Assembly (NCBI RefSeq): GCF_015645385.1 | Contig: NZ_JADOET010000016.1 | Location: 1-64,000 of the forward strand | Reading direction: 5' to 3' | DNA from: Winogradskyella marina | Lineage (GTDB): Bacteria; Bacteroidota; Bacteroidia; Flavobacteriales; Flavobacteriaceae | Length of the DNA: 64,000 nucleotides | Shown here: in pieces, positions 53,713 through 62,048 of the stretch | Position numbering within the stretch: the stretch's first letter is position 1 | Layout: the number at the start of each line of letters is the position of its first letter | Notes under the pieces: model-generated | The model's input: the letters and a program-made list of their open reading frames with translations, nothing else | What the model was told of the DNA's origin: nothing | Databases searched by the model: none | Program-made: the position numbers and the translations under genes

Positions 53713-54067
53713 AAAAATGTTCTTATTGGTGTCAATAGTTTATACCTTGGCATTGGTAATAGCAAGCTTAATTACATTGTCTGGAATGCCAAGTGTTGGG
53801 ACTTCTTTCGACGATAAAATATATCATGTCGTTGCTTATTGTGGTTTAACATTAGTATGGCTTTTATATATTAAACCAATTAAAAAGAAGAGGTTATATG
53901 TTATCATTTGCCTTTCTGCTATTTTTCTCGGTTATATATTAGAACTGTTACAATATTTTCTTAACCCTAATAGAACCTACGACACCTATGATTTAATTGC
54001 AAACAGTATTGGTGCTATTTTTGGTACGCTAATTGCAGTTAAAATAAATGTATATAAATTAAATTAA
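53705..54067 (+). CDS. VanZ-like membrane protein
   Basis: 120-aa integral membrane protein with four predicted helices (about 5-24, 38-56, 63-84, 95-113). Conserved features of the VanZ family are [17 protein letters not shown] (Asp-Lys-x-x-His) and [29 protein letters not shown], with the Glu and the D-x-x-x-N patch. VanZ of enterococci gives low-level teicoplanin resistance; chromosomal homologues like this are of unknown function. Start GTG at 53705 overlaps gcvH; an ATG at 53717 is the alternative. The linkage with gcvH and sprA is common in the family. Confidence 0.87.
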   Translation: MVKKMFLLVSIVYTLALVIASLITLSGMPSVGTSFDDKIYHVVAYCGLTLVWLLYIKPIKKKRLYVIICLSAIFLGYILELLQYFLNPNRTYDTYDLIANSIGAIFGTLIAVKINVYKLN

Positions 54068-54132
54068 CCCAAACCCTTGTTTATTTTACTATTATTTAGT
54101 TAAATTAGCGATGTTGTTTAAAAAATGATATT

Positions 54133-54861
54133 ATGGAACCTAAAAAGAATCAGAAATCAGATGTTAGCAGAAACAGTTCGCTGTTTTTTGCTGTTGGTTT
54201 AGCTTTAATGATGGGTATTACCTATTTGACAATCAATTATAAAACTTACGATAAAGTTGATGTTGTTGCAGATTCGTTAAACCTAGATGATGAATTAGAT
54301 GAAGAAGTGCCAATCACAGAACAGATTGTGACTCCACCACCACCACCACCACCACCACCACCTGCACCAGAAATTATAGAGGTTGTAGAAGATGAAGAAG
54401 AGGTAGAAGAAACTATTATAGAATCTACAGAGACGGAAATGGAAGCAGAAATTGTGGAAGTTGAAGACGTTGTAGTTGAAGAGGTAGAAGAAGATTTAGA
54501 AGTACCATTCTCAGTTATTGAAAATGTTGCCGTTTTTCCTGGTTGTGAAAAGGAAAAAACTAACGCAGCAAAGAAAGAATGTATGAATGAAAAGGTGAAT
54601 AGATTCATTGGTAGAAAATTTAATACAGATTTAGCTGGTGATTTAGGATTACCTCCTGGTAGAAAAAGAATCTTTGTTCAGTTTAAAGTTGATAAATCTG
54701 GTAATGTAACAAACATTGTAGCTCGTGGTCCTCACCCAGGACTAGAAAGAGAAGCAAAACGAGTTATTGGTCAATTGCCTAAAATGCAACCTGGTAAACA
54801 AAGAGGAAAGTCAGTGGTTATGCCATTCTCTATTCCAATTGTATTCCAAGTACAAGACTAA
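54133..54861 (+). CDS. energy transducer TonB (Pro-rich)
   Basis: Inner-membrane-anchored periplasmic protein that transmits ExbBD energy to outer-membrane receptors. The 242-aa product has one N-terminal helix (about 17-36) and a run of ten prolines at about residues 61-70. An acidic Glu/Val linker (about 75-120) and a C-terminal TonB domain (about 135-242) follow, with FPGCEKEKTN, KKECMNEKVNRF and the VDKSGNVTNIVARGPHPGLE strand. A Cys pair in this domain (PGCE ... KECM) is shared with the next two genes. No exbB or exbD lies nearby. A terminator follows. Confidence 0.92.
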   Translation: MEPKKNQKSDVSRNSSLFFAVGLALMMGITYLTINYKTYDKVDVVADSLNLDDELDEEVPITEQIVTPPPPPPPPPPAPEIIEVVEDEEEVEETIIESTETEMEAEIVEVEDVVVEEVEEDLEVPFSVIENVAVFPGCEKEKTNAAKKECMNEKVNRFIGRKFNTDLAGDLGLPPGRKRIFVQFKVDKSGNVTNIVARGPHPGLEREAKRVIGQLPKMQPGKQRGKSVVMPFSIPIVFQVQD

Positions 54862-54886
54862 AACATAAGTCAACAGTTTTTATATA

Positions 54887-54920
54887 AAAATCCCGTTCAA
54901 AATTAATTGAGCGGGATTTT
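54887..54920 (+). terminator. terminator after the first tonB
   Basis: AAAATCCCGTTCAA pairs with TTGAGCGGGATTTT (14 bp with one wobble), ending in TTTT. It separates the two tonB genes into distinct transcripts. Confidence 0.75.
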
Positions 54921-54978
54921 CGTTTTGGTATGCTTATTGTGATTTTTACATAATATTAACATTTAAATCATAGATATT

Positions 54979-55776
54979 ATGAAAAATTCTAACAAAGACT
55001 TCGGTGTTGCTGGTCAGAGCACCACTGAAGCAAAGAAATCACACAAGCATGATGCAAATTTACAAAAAAACTCAACCCTTTATTTTCAAATAGGGTTGAT
55101 TCTTTGTTTATTGGGTACCTATGCACTGTTCGAAATGAAGTTTCAAGAACGGGTTGTTACTATTGACCCTTTAACAGACAATGAATTAGCTGTAATTGAT
55201 GTTATGCCTGCAGTGGTGCCAGAAGTTATTCAACCTAAAAAAGTTGAGCCAGAAATGGACCGAAGTACAAAGTTAATTGATGCATATGAGACGGTTGAAG
55301 ATGACAAGGACATTATAGAAAAGAAATTGATCACTCCAGAAGAGCAAGAGCCTGTGTCAAAACCCATTTTACCAAGTAGTATTCCTGAGGAAGAAGACCC
55401 AGAAGATACGGATGTCTTTGTGCCATTTCCTTTAATTGAAAAAGTACCAGTTTATCCAGGTTGCGAGAAATACACTACTAATAGTGATCGTAAAAAATGT
55501 ATGTCCGATAAAATCACCAAATTAATTGGAAAGAAATTTAATTTAGATATTGGGTCCAAGTATGGGATAACCGGAAAACAAAGAATTTCTACGCAGTTTA
55601 CAATTGATAAATTTGGGAATGTTACAGATATAAAAATTAGAGGACCACATCCTGCTCTAGAAAAAGAAGCTAATCGTGTAATCAATAAAATCCCTAAAAT
55701 GGAACCTGGTTTACAGCGACAAGTTCCAGTTGGTGTCATCTATACATTACCTATTGTTTTTGATTCTAGATATTAG
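54979..55776 (+). CDS. energy transducer TonB paralogue without a Pro-run
   Basis: 265-aa paralogue of the preceding gene. The N-terminus is cytoplasmic and basic (KKSHKHDANLQKN), followed by one helix (about 37-53) and a linker with scattered Pro/Glu but no polyproline run. A TonB-type C-terminal domain (about 155-265) follows, with PVYPGCEKYT, RKKCMSDKITKLIGKKFN, IDKFGNVTDIKIRGPHPALE and PKMEPGLQRQ. The domain is about half identical to that of the neighbour by eye. Separate terminators suggest independent regulation. It may serve a different set of receptors; this is an inference. Confidence 0.88.
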   Translation: MKNSNKDFGVAGQSTTEAKKSHKHDANLQKNSTLYFQIGLILCLLGTYALFEMKFQERVVTIDPLTDNELAVIDVMPAVVPEVIQPKKVEPEMDRSTKLIDAYETVEDDKDIIEKKLITPEEQEPVSKPILPSSIPEEEDPEDTDVFVPFPLIEKVPVYPGCEKYTTNSDRKKCMSDKITKLIGKKFNLDIGSKYGITGKQRISTQFTIDKFGNVTDIKIRGPHPALEKEANRVINKIPKMEPGLQRQVPVGVIYTLPIVFDSRY

Positions 55777-55802
55777 AAAAACAATTGGTCAGTAAAAAAG
55801 AT

Positions 55803-55832
55803 AACCGTTATTCTCAGAATAACGGTTTTTTA
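55803..55832 (+). terminator. terminator after the second tonB
   Basis: AACCGTTATT and AATAACGGTT form a 10-bp stem around CTCAG, followed by T6, 27 bp past the stop codon. Confidence 0.82.
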
Positions 55833-55869
55833 TACAACAATTGGTTTCTAGGTTACTAAAAAAAATAAG

Positions 55870-55877
55870 TATCTTTC
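55870..55877 (+). promoter_or_regulatory. putative -7 box of the RemB-like gene
   Basis: TATCTTTC is one base from TAnnTTTG and lies 22 bp before the ATG at 55900. Confidence 0.35.
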
Positions 55878-55899
55878 GCACATTAAAAATTAGTCCTTT

Positions 55900-58008
55900 A
55901 TGAAGCGCATTGTGCTATTTGCTATACTGTTAACCACCTCATTGGGTTATACGCAAACCTTATTGACTTACGAAAAGTCACCAGTTTTTGAAGAATGTGA
56001 TTCAGTTGCTGTTGAACAATTAAAATCTTGTTTCAATTTTACACTAAACACGTTTATTTACGAGAACTTTAAAGTGCCTCAAATAGTTTCGGACGAGTCT
56101 TACGTTGGTGATGTTAAAGTACTGTTTGAAGTTAATAAAGATGGTGAATTTAAAGCCATTTATACTGATGCGATTTATGATGAATTAAAGGAGGAAAGCA
56201 AACGTGTTTTCGATTCACTCCCTAAAATACAACCAGCAACTTATAATGGTAATCCTACATTTGTTCAATATAGTATTAGTATTTCAATACCTTTAGTAGA
56301 ACCTGTTGAAAATACTGTACTACCAACGGATGAAGTTAATCTTACGGCAAAAGATAGTCTTAATGCCACCTTATCAAGTGAGTTTGATGATGTGAACAAG
56401 GCAATACAGGATTATGAAAAACTAGAATATAATAGTGAGCTAAACATCCCTTTTACACATTCGTACTACGCACGTTTTGATGACGAAATGAATGCTATTG
56501 GCACTAATAGTCACACTGCGGCAAAACCATTTTTATATAGTGACGTAGCACGATATTATGATATTAAAGCCGAAAAGGAAAGCTTATCAAAGGACACTGA
56601 TTCTTGGTTAGGACGAAAAGTGTTTAATGAACATTTAGTAGAGATACAAGGTAAAGATTATTGGTTTACCGTAGATCCTATATTAGATTTACAAGTGGGT
56701 AAAGATTCCGAAGCTGACTTCAATTCAACCTGGAACAACACTCGAGGTGTTAACATACAAGCTGGTTTAGGAAAACGGTTTAATTTAACAGCTTCTGTGT
56801 ATGAAAGCCAAGGGCGTTTTGCAGATTATTTTAATCAATACGGTGAAAGTTTAAAGGCATTTGGACCAGATCCAGCTATTATTTCGGGTCGAGGAATTGC
56901 CAAGCGTTTCAAAGAGAATTCTTATGATTATCCCGTTGCAGAAGCGTATATGTCGTATACTCCTGCAGATTTTTTAAACATTCAATTTGGTCATGGAAAA
57001 AACTTTATAGGAGATGGTTACCGTTCATTATTGCAAAGTGATGTTGCAAGTCCTTATCCATTCTTAAAATTAAATGCTACGTTTTGGAAAATTAAATATA
57101 CAAGTACATGGATGTGGTTAAAAGACGTTAGAGATGAAGTTGTGGTTGATAAAGCATTTTTAACCAAATACATGGCAAATCACTACTTAAGCTGGAATGT
57201 TTCTAAAAAATTAAATATTGGTTTGTTTGAGTCAGTAATGTGGGCTGATGCTAACGGAAGAGGTTTTGATGTTAATTACTTAAATCCTATTATATTTTTT
57301 AGAGCCATAGAATTTCAAACAGGACAAGGTGCCGGAAACGCAATTCTTGGACTTTCTTCTAAATACAAATGGAACAATAAAGTTAATATTTATGGGCAAT
57401 TTATATTGGATGAATTCTCATTGAGTGATGTTAAAGGAGGTGAAAAAAGTTGGAAGAATAAATTCGGATTTCAGTTAGGTGTTAAGTATTTTAATGCCTT
57501 TGAAGTTGATAACTTATTACTTCAAGCAGAATTTAATAGAGTGCGACCTTATACGTATTCGCACAATACACAAATTCTTAATTACGGTCATTTTAATCAG
57601 CCAATGGCACACCTTTGGGGAGCAAACTTTAGAGAGCTAGTTGTAATAGGACGTTATAATTATAAACGCTGGTTTGGTGATGCTAAATTTATCATTGGGC
57701 AACGTGGTTTTGATTATAACACCGATGAAGATAGCTTTTCTTATGGAGGAGATATTTATAGAAACTACAATGATCGAAATGCCGATACAGGTGTTACTAT
57801 TGGTCAAGGAAATAAAACCAATAGCTTTATGACAGAAATACAAGCTGGTTATCTTTTAAATCCTGAAACCAATCTTAAGTTATTTACTAATATTATTTAT
57901 AGAGATTTTAATCCAGATGCAGTAACGGCATCAACTATGGACTCTAATACCGTTTGGTTTAGTATTGGTGTACGTACAGATTTGTTCAATTGGTATAATG
58001 ATATATAG
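55900..58008 (+). CDS. remB: gliding motility protein RemB-like outer-membrane protein with a TonB-type N-terminal domain
   Basis: 702-aa exported protein. A signal peptide (to about TTSLGYTQ) is followed at about residues 25-130 by a domain resembling the C-terminal domain of the two upstream TonB proteins. It has PVFEECDSVAVEQLKSCF, a strand VLFEVNKDGEFKAIYTDAI, and LPKIQPATYNG in place of LPKMQPGK. The rest is a beta-rich Wzi/RemB-type domain with FDVNYLNPIIFFRAIEFQTG, YGQFILDEFSL and a final barrel-like strand ending in a charged residue. RemB-type proteins are associated with flavobacterial gliding; the role here rests on resemblance. It is transcribed from its own promoter after the tonB pair. 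Confidence 0.75.
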   Translation: MKRIVLFAILLTTSLGYTQTLLTYEKSPVFEECDSVAVEQLKSCFNFTLNTFIYENFKVPQIVSDESYVGDVKVLFEVNKDGEFKAIYTDAIYDELKEESKRVFDSLPKIQPATYNGNPTFVQYSISISIPLVEPVENTVLPTDEVNLTAKDSLNATLSSEFDDVNKAIQDYEKLEYNSELNIPFTHSYYARFDDEMNAIGTNSHTAAKPFLYSDVARYYDIKAEKESLSKDTDSWLGRKVFNEHLVEIQGKDYWFTVDPILDLQVGKDSEADFNSTWNNTRGVNIQAGLGKRFNLTASVYESQGRFADYFNQYGESLKAFGPDPAIISGRGIAKRFKENSYDYPVAEAYMSYTPADFLNIQFGHGKNFIGDGYRSLLQSDVASPYPFLKLNATFWKIKYTSTWMWLKDVRDEVVVDKAFLTKYMANHYLSWNVSKKLNIGLFESVMWADANGRGFDVNYLNPIIFFRAIEFQTGQGAGNAILGLSSKYKWNNKVNIYGQFILDEFSLSDVKGGEKSWKNKFGFQLGVKYFNAFEVDNLLLQAEFNRVRPYTYSHNTQILNYGHFNQPMAHLWGANFRELVVIGRYNYKRWFGDAKFIIGQRGFDYNTDEDSFSYGGDIYRNYNDRNADTGVTIGQGNKTNSFMTEIQAGYLLNPETNLKLFTNIIYRDFNPDAVTASTMDSNTVWFSIGVRTDLFNWYNDI

Positions 58009-58119
58009 ATATTTCTAAAATCATACAAGCGTAGTTTTGGTGTCGAGATAAGGAAGGTGTTCTTATTAACCTAGCCACAAGCTGCTAGATTGATGTATGA
58101 ATAAAACTAAAGTTTAACG

Positions 58120-58150
58120 TTGGTCATAATCAATTTTCAAACTATCTTTG
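58120..58150 (+). promoter_or_regulatory. promoter of the ctaB-coxC cluster
   Basis: TTGG starting at 58120 and TATCTTTG at 58143-58150 are 19 bp apart, near-perfect Bacteroidota spacing. The start codon is 33 bp beyond. Confidence 0.75.
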
Positions 58151-58183
58151 CTTCCGCTTTAAAAAGAAAAAAAATCGTATAGT

Positions 58184-59077
58184 TTGAGTTATACAAAATC
58201 TTCGATATCAACAACTTCTGTGATAACAGATTTTAAGGAAATTACCAAAATGGGATTGTCCTTAAGTGTTGTGTTTTCTTCTATTGCTGGCTATTTTCTT
58301 GGTGCAGAAACCATAAGTTTTACGTCCCTCGCTTTATTAGCTTTTGGTGGCTATTTTATGGTAGGTGCATCAAATGCATATAACCAAATCATTGAGCGCG
58401 ACTTAGATGCGCTTATGGAAAGAACAAAAAATAGACCAATTCCTGCAGGTCGAATGTCTGTAAATACAGCATTCGTTATAGCAACAACCTTTACAATTTT
58501 AGGGTTAATAACCTTATATATAATTAATCCGAAAACAGCGATGTATGGAGCTATTTCCATATTTTTATACACGAGTGTTTATACACCGTTAAAAACGAAA
58601 ACCTCCTTAGCTGTATTTGTTGGTGCATTGCCAGGAGCCATACCGTTTATGTTGGGCTGGGTTGCCGCTCGAAATAGTTTCGGGATCGAAGCAGGAACAC
58701 TATTTGCTATTCAATTTTTTTGGCAATTTCCCCATTTTTGGGCTATAGGATGGTTTTTACACGAAGATTATAAAAAAGGTGGTTTTCACATGTTACCAAC
58801 CGGAAAACCCGATAAAGGAACAGCTGTACAAATTATAATGTATAGTGTTTGGACGATTATTGTATCTGTTATACCGGTTTTAGGGTTTACAGGTGATTTA
58901 AAATTGTCAATAGTAGGTGCAATTTTAGTGTTTGTACTCGGCTTAGTAATGTTAACTTATGCGCTTAAGTTATTTAAAAAGCGTTCTATAAAAGCAGCAA
59001 AACAACTCATGCTTTCTAGTGTGTTTTATATTACCCTATTGCAAATAATCTATGTTGCGGATAAATTTTTAAGATAA
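58184..59077 (+). CDS. ctaB: protoheme IX farnesyltransferase (heme O synthase)
   Basis: UbiA-family membrane enzyme that attaches a farnesyl group to heme B, making heme O on the way to heme A for the oxidase. The 297-aa product has about nine helices and the two Asp-rich sites: ASNAYNQIIERDLDALMERT(KNRP) and the second-loop region with HEDYKKGGFHMLP. The start is TTG at 58184 (MSYTKSSISTTSV). The coxC start follows with no spacing (59078), indicating tight coupling. It heads an operon for oxidase subunits and assembly factors. Confidence 0.95.
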   Translation: MSYTKSSISTTSVITDFKEITKMGLSLSVVFSSIAGYFLGAETISFTSLALLAFGGYFMVGASNAYNQIIERDLDALMERTKNRPIPAGRMSVNTAFVIATTFTILGLITLYIINPKTAMYGAISIFLYTSVYTPLKTKTSLAVFVGALPGAIPFMLGWVAARNSFGIEAGTLFAIQFFWQFPHFWAIGWFLHEDYKKGGFHMLPTGKPDKGTAVQIIMYSVWTIIVSVIPVLGFTGDLKLSIVGAILVFVLGLVMLTYALKLFKKRSIKAAKQLMLSSVFYITLLQIIYVADKFLR

Positions 59078-59677
59078 ATGGATTTAACACAAGGAACTCA
59101 TCAGGTAAAAACAGCACGATCTAAAAAGATGATGCTTTGGTTTGGTATTGGAGGCTTAATTATGTCTTTTGCCGGTTTAATTAGTGCTTTTATTGTGAGT
59201 AGTAAACAACGGTTACATGAAGATTGGTTGGTAGACTTTCAATTACCAAATGGATTTTTTATAAGTTTAGTACTTATTTTGCTAAGTAGTTTAACCTTTA
59301 TTTTAGGGAAACGGGCTTTACAACAAAATAAAATGCAGCAGGTAACCATCTGGTTATTGGTTACTTTGGGCTTAGGAATAGGGTTTGTTTACAGTCAGTT
59401 TGTAGGTTTTGGCGAAATTATAGAAATGGGTTATAATTTTACAGGACCAACAAGTAATATAACGATGTCTTACATTTACGTGATTGCAGTATTGCACATA
59501 ACGCACGTTATTGCTGGTTTGGTATGTTTGATAGTTGTAATTTATAATCATTTTAAACAAAAGTATAACTCCAACAATATGTTGGGTTTTGAACTAGCAG
59601 CCAATTTTTGGCATTTCGTAGATATGCTTTGGCTTGTGCTCTTTTTGTTTTTATATTTTTTTAGATATATAATTTGA
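59078..59677 (+). CDS. cytochrome c oxidase subunit III (short form)
   Basis: 199-aa membrane protein of the heme-copper oxidase subunit III family with five helices. Conserved features are the polar/acidic FGEIIEMGYNFTGPTSNITM loop, HITHVIAGLVCLIVVIYNHF and the final FWHFVDMLWLVLFLFLYFF. The last motif (WHFVDxxW) is diagnostic. It is shorter than the paralogue that follows, lacking the inserted soluble segment. Two subunit III proteins in series are usual in Bacteroidota oxidase operons. It starts immediately after the ctaB stop. Confidence 0.92.
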   Translation: MDLTQGTHQVKTARSKKMMLWFGIGGLIMSFAGLISAFIVSSKQRLHEDWLVDFQLPNGFFISLVLILLSSLTFILGKRALQQNKMQQVTIWLLVTLGLGIGFVYSQFVGFGEIIEMGYNFTGPTSNITMSYIYVIAVLHITHVIAGLVCLIVVIYNHFKQKYNSNNMLGFELAANFWHFVDMLWLVLFLFLYFFRYII

Positions 59678-59714
59678 TTATTTTTGTCCAATCTTAAAAA
59701 TTTAAATAAACTCT

Positions 59715-60716
59715 ATGGATTCTACAGTAGCTAGTACTGGTACAGAAGAAAAAACTTGGGGTGGAGGTAATAAACCTCTTAGAGCAAGTTACGGAAAATT
59801 GATGATGTGGTTTTTCATTGTATCCGATGCATTAACATTTTCAGGTTTCTTGGCCGCTTATGGTTTTGCAAGATTTAAGTTTGTAAACGAATGGCCGATT
59901 GCGGATGAAGTGTTTACACACGTACCGTTTTTACATGGTCAAGAACACCCTATGATCTATGTAGCATTTATGACGTTTATTCTTATTATGTCGTCAGTAA
60001 CGATGGTATTAGCTGTAGATGCTGGTCACCATATGAATAAAGCCAAAGTTACCTTCTACATGTTCTTAACCATTATTGGTGGAGCTGTATTCGTTGGTTC
60101 TCAAGCTTGGGAATGGGCTACATTTATTCAAGGAGATTATGGTGCTGTACAGACAAATTCGGGCAATATTTTACAGTTTGGAGAATATGTAAATGTAGAT
60201 GGCGAAGAGAAATTTAAACGTATCGCAATTGAAGATATTGCAATTCCAGTAGCTGGAGATCGTGTAGAGCACGATCGTAGTAATGGACTATGGTTTACAG
60301 AAGAAGCTCCACTACCACTTTTCTCAGTTGATGAAATCTATACAGGTCTAGCCGCAAACGATAATATTAGAGTAAGAACACAATATTTAGATGAAGACGG
60401 TCATAAAACAGTATTGTCTAGAAGTGAATCGCTTAGGCAAATTAAAGAAAATGGGAAGTTGGTAGTTAAAGGTGCAAACCTTAAAGTTAATGAGTATGGC
60501 CCAACACTATTTGCAGACCTTTTCTTCTTTATTACTGGTTTTCACGGTTTTCACGTAACAGTAGGTGTAATTCTTAATATTATTATTTTCTTCAACGTAG
60601 TTCTTGGAACTTATGAACGAAGAGGTAGTTATGAAATGGTTGAAAAAGTCGGTCTTTACTGGCACTTTGTAGATTTAGTTTGGGTATTTGTATTCACATT
60701 CTTCTATTTAGTATAA
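59715..60716 (+). CDS. cytochrome c oxidase subunit III (long form with soluble insert)
   Basis: 333-aa subunit III paralogue. The membrane part has MMWFFIVSDALTFSGFLAAY, EHPMIYVAFMTFILIMSSVT, GGAVFVGSQAWEWATFI, then FADLFFFITGFHGFHVTVGV and the diagnostic YWHFVDLVWVFVFTFFYL. Between the third and fourth helices lies a charged hydrophilic insert of about 120 residues (about 140-260), absent from the short paralogue. The insert's role is unknown; its position between membrane segments suggests that it faces the periplasm or cytoplasm as a compact domain. Confidence 0.92.
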   Translation: MDSTVASTGTEEKTWGGGNKPLRASYGKLMMWFFIVSDALTFSGFLAAYGFARFKFVNEWPIADEVFTHVPFLHGQEHPMIYVAFMTFILIMSSVTMVLAVDAGHHMNKAKVTFYMFLTIIGGAVFVGSQAWEWATFIQGDYGAVQTNSGNILQFGEYVNVDGEEKFKRIAIEDIAIPVAGDRVEHDRSNGLWFTEEAPLPLFSVDEIYTGLAANDNIRVRTQYLDEDGHKTVLSRSESLRQIKENGKLVVKGANLKVNEYGPTLFADLFFFITGFHGFHVTVGVILNIIIFFNVVLGTYERRGSYEMVEKVGLYWHFVDLVWVFVFTFFYLV

Positions 60717-60737
60717 AAAGAAACTTAAGATTAAATT

Positions 60738-61184
60738 ATGGCACAAGAACATAAATTAGAGATATTTAGAGGACGTTGGAAATTTAAATCTAACACACAA
60801 AAAATCTGGGGAGTTTTATGGCTTCTAACAGTAATAACAGCTATAGAAGTTGTTTTAGGTATCTATAAACCAGCTATTTTAATGGATATTTGGTTAGATC
60901 CTTTTGAAGGTGGATTCTTTGCAACACTTGGTAACATTATACTATCACCAATTGTTTATATGAAACCATTGAACCTCATTTTTATCTTACTTACAATTGT
61001 GAAAGCCTATTATATTACATGGGATTTTATGCATATTAGAGATGAAACCTCTAGCATGAGAAAAATGGTAGTTTGGACTAGTGTTTTTCTAATTGCGTAT
61101 TTGGTGTTTATCTTATTACAAGAAGGTGGTTATGTATTTCATGCATACCATGGTGAAGACTCTATAATCACCCGCGATTTTTAA
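60738..61184 (+). CDS. cytochrome c oxidase subunit IV (caa3-type CtaF-like)
   Basis: 148-aa membrane protein with three to four helices (about 24-47, 60-80, 72-92, 108-131), matching the prokaryotic cytochrome c oxidase subunit IV family. The N-terminus is basic and the family motif AYYITWDFMHIRDE with its conserved Met-His is present. The assignment is supported by position straight after the two subunit III genes. It ends at a strong terminator. Structural rather than catalytic. Confidence 0.88.
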   Translation: MAQEHKLEIFRGRWKFKSNTQKIWGVLWLLTVITAIEVVLGIYKPAILMDIWLDPFEGGFFATLGNIILSPIVYMKPLNLIFILLTIVKAYYITWDFMHIRDETSSMRKMVVWTSVFLIAYLVFILLQEGGYVFHAYHGEDSIITRDF

Positions 61185-61223
61185 ACATAAAAGCATACAC
61201 TTAACTAAGTGTTAAATACAGGT

Positions 61224-61260
61224 AAAAGGTGGTTTATATAAACCACCTTTTCTATTTTTG
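61224..61260 (+). terminator. terminator of the coxC operon overlapping a -7 box
   Basis: AAAAGGTGGTTT/AAACCACCTTTT (12-bp stem, ATAT loop, 61224-61251) ends the oxidase transcript. Directly after it TATTTTTG (61253-61260) matches the -7 consensus and can start the next transcript at about 61267. Promoter and terminator are thus packed together. Confidence 0.78.
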
Positions 61261-61331
61261 CATACCAACGATTTTATAAACAGGTAATTGGTGATTTAAC
61301 CAAATATAACACGGATTTTAGCTCTGAAAAG

Positions 61332-62048
61332 ATGAAAGCAAATAAAGTAAAACGCTATATAGTTCTTAGTATATTATTCTTTTTACCTGTGGCGTTTTTA
61401 TTGATGCTATATCCCGCAAAGCACAACTATGATCCCTTAGATGTTGTAAATAGTAAGATCGCTGATATTAATAGGTTTAGTGCAGACAGTAACGAAAACG
61501 TACTTTTAAAAGATCATATAACCGTATTAGGGTTTTTAGGTAACTCACCTTTAGATTATATGATTTCCGCTTCAAATCTCAAGGAGTTGGTGTATGACAA
61601 GTTTAAAGGATTTAAAAATTTTCAAATAGTCATTGTAGTCCCAAAAGGAACGGAAGCTGATATAGAACTACTAAAAAAAGAAATAAATACATACGAAGAT
61701 TTAAAATATTGGCATTATGTATTTGGTACGGAAGGTGATATAAAATCGCTTTATAGTTCCTTAAAAACAAAAGATGTTCTATCTGAAAACCTTGCAGTAA
61801 ATAATGTTTATATCATTGATAAAAATCTAAATCAGCGTGGTAGACTAGACGGAAGGGATGAAAGACAGATAGAGGAAAATAAACCGGCCTTTAGTGTTTA
61901 TGGATACAATACGATAGAGGTTGCTGAGATTAAAAATATGATGAGTGATGATGTTAGAATTCTATTTACAGAATATCGTGAAAAACGAAAAGGTGAATTT
62001 GAAGATTCAAATTCGAGAAGAAATAGAGAATTAAAACAAGATCAATGA
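61332..62048 (+). CDS. membrane-anchored Sco/thioredoxin-like protein without the Cys pair
   Basis: 238-aa protein with one N-terminal helix (about 9-27) and a periplasmic domain of Trx/Sco-like alpha-beta pattern: HITVLGFLGNSPLDYMISAS, FQIVIVVPKGTEADIELLKK, YWHYVFGTEGDIKSLYSSL and VNNVYIIDKNLNQRGRLDG. At the place of the Sco CxxxC motif it reads GNSPLDYM, and no Cys is present in the protein. It overlaps the genuine sco gene by 4 bp (ATGA), so they are translationally coupled. It is a probable partner or scaffold in CuA-site assembly; the function is unproven and such genes are usually annotated as membrane or secreted protein. Confidence 0.75.
   Translation: MKANKVKRYIVLSILFFLPVAFLLMLYPAKHNYDPLDVVNSKIADINRFSADSNENVLLKDHITVLGFLGNSPLDYMISASNLKELVYDKFKGFKNFQIVIVVPKGTEADIELLKKEINTYEDLKYWHYVFGTEGDIKSLYSSLKTKDVLSENLAVNNVYIIDKNLNQRGRLDGRDERQIEENKPAFSVYGYNTIEVAEIKNMMSDDVRILFTEYREKRKGEFEDSNSRRNRELKQDQ

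Noticed and set aside
54246..54608. A Gly-run protein antisense to the first tonB
   Set aside because: The Gly-run is the reverse complement of the polyproline codons of TonB; there is no independent support.
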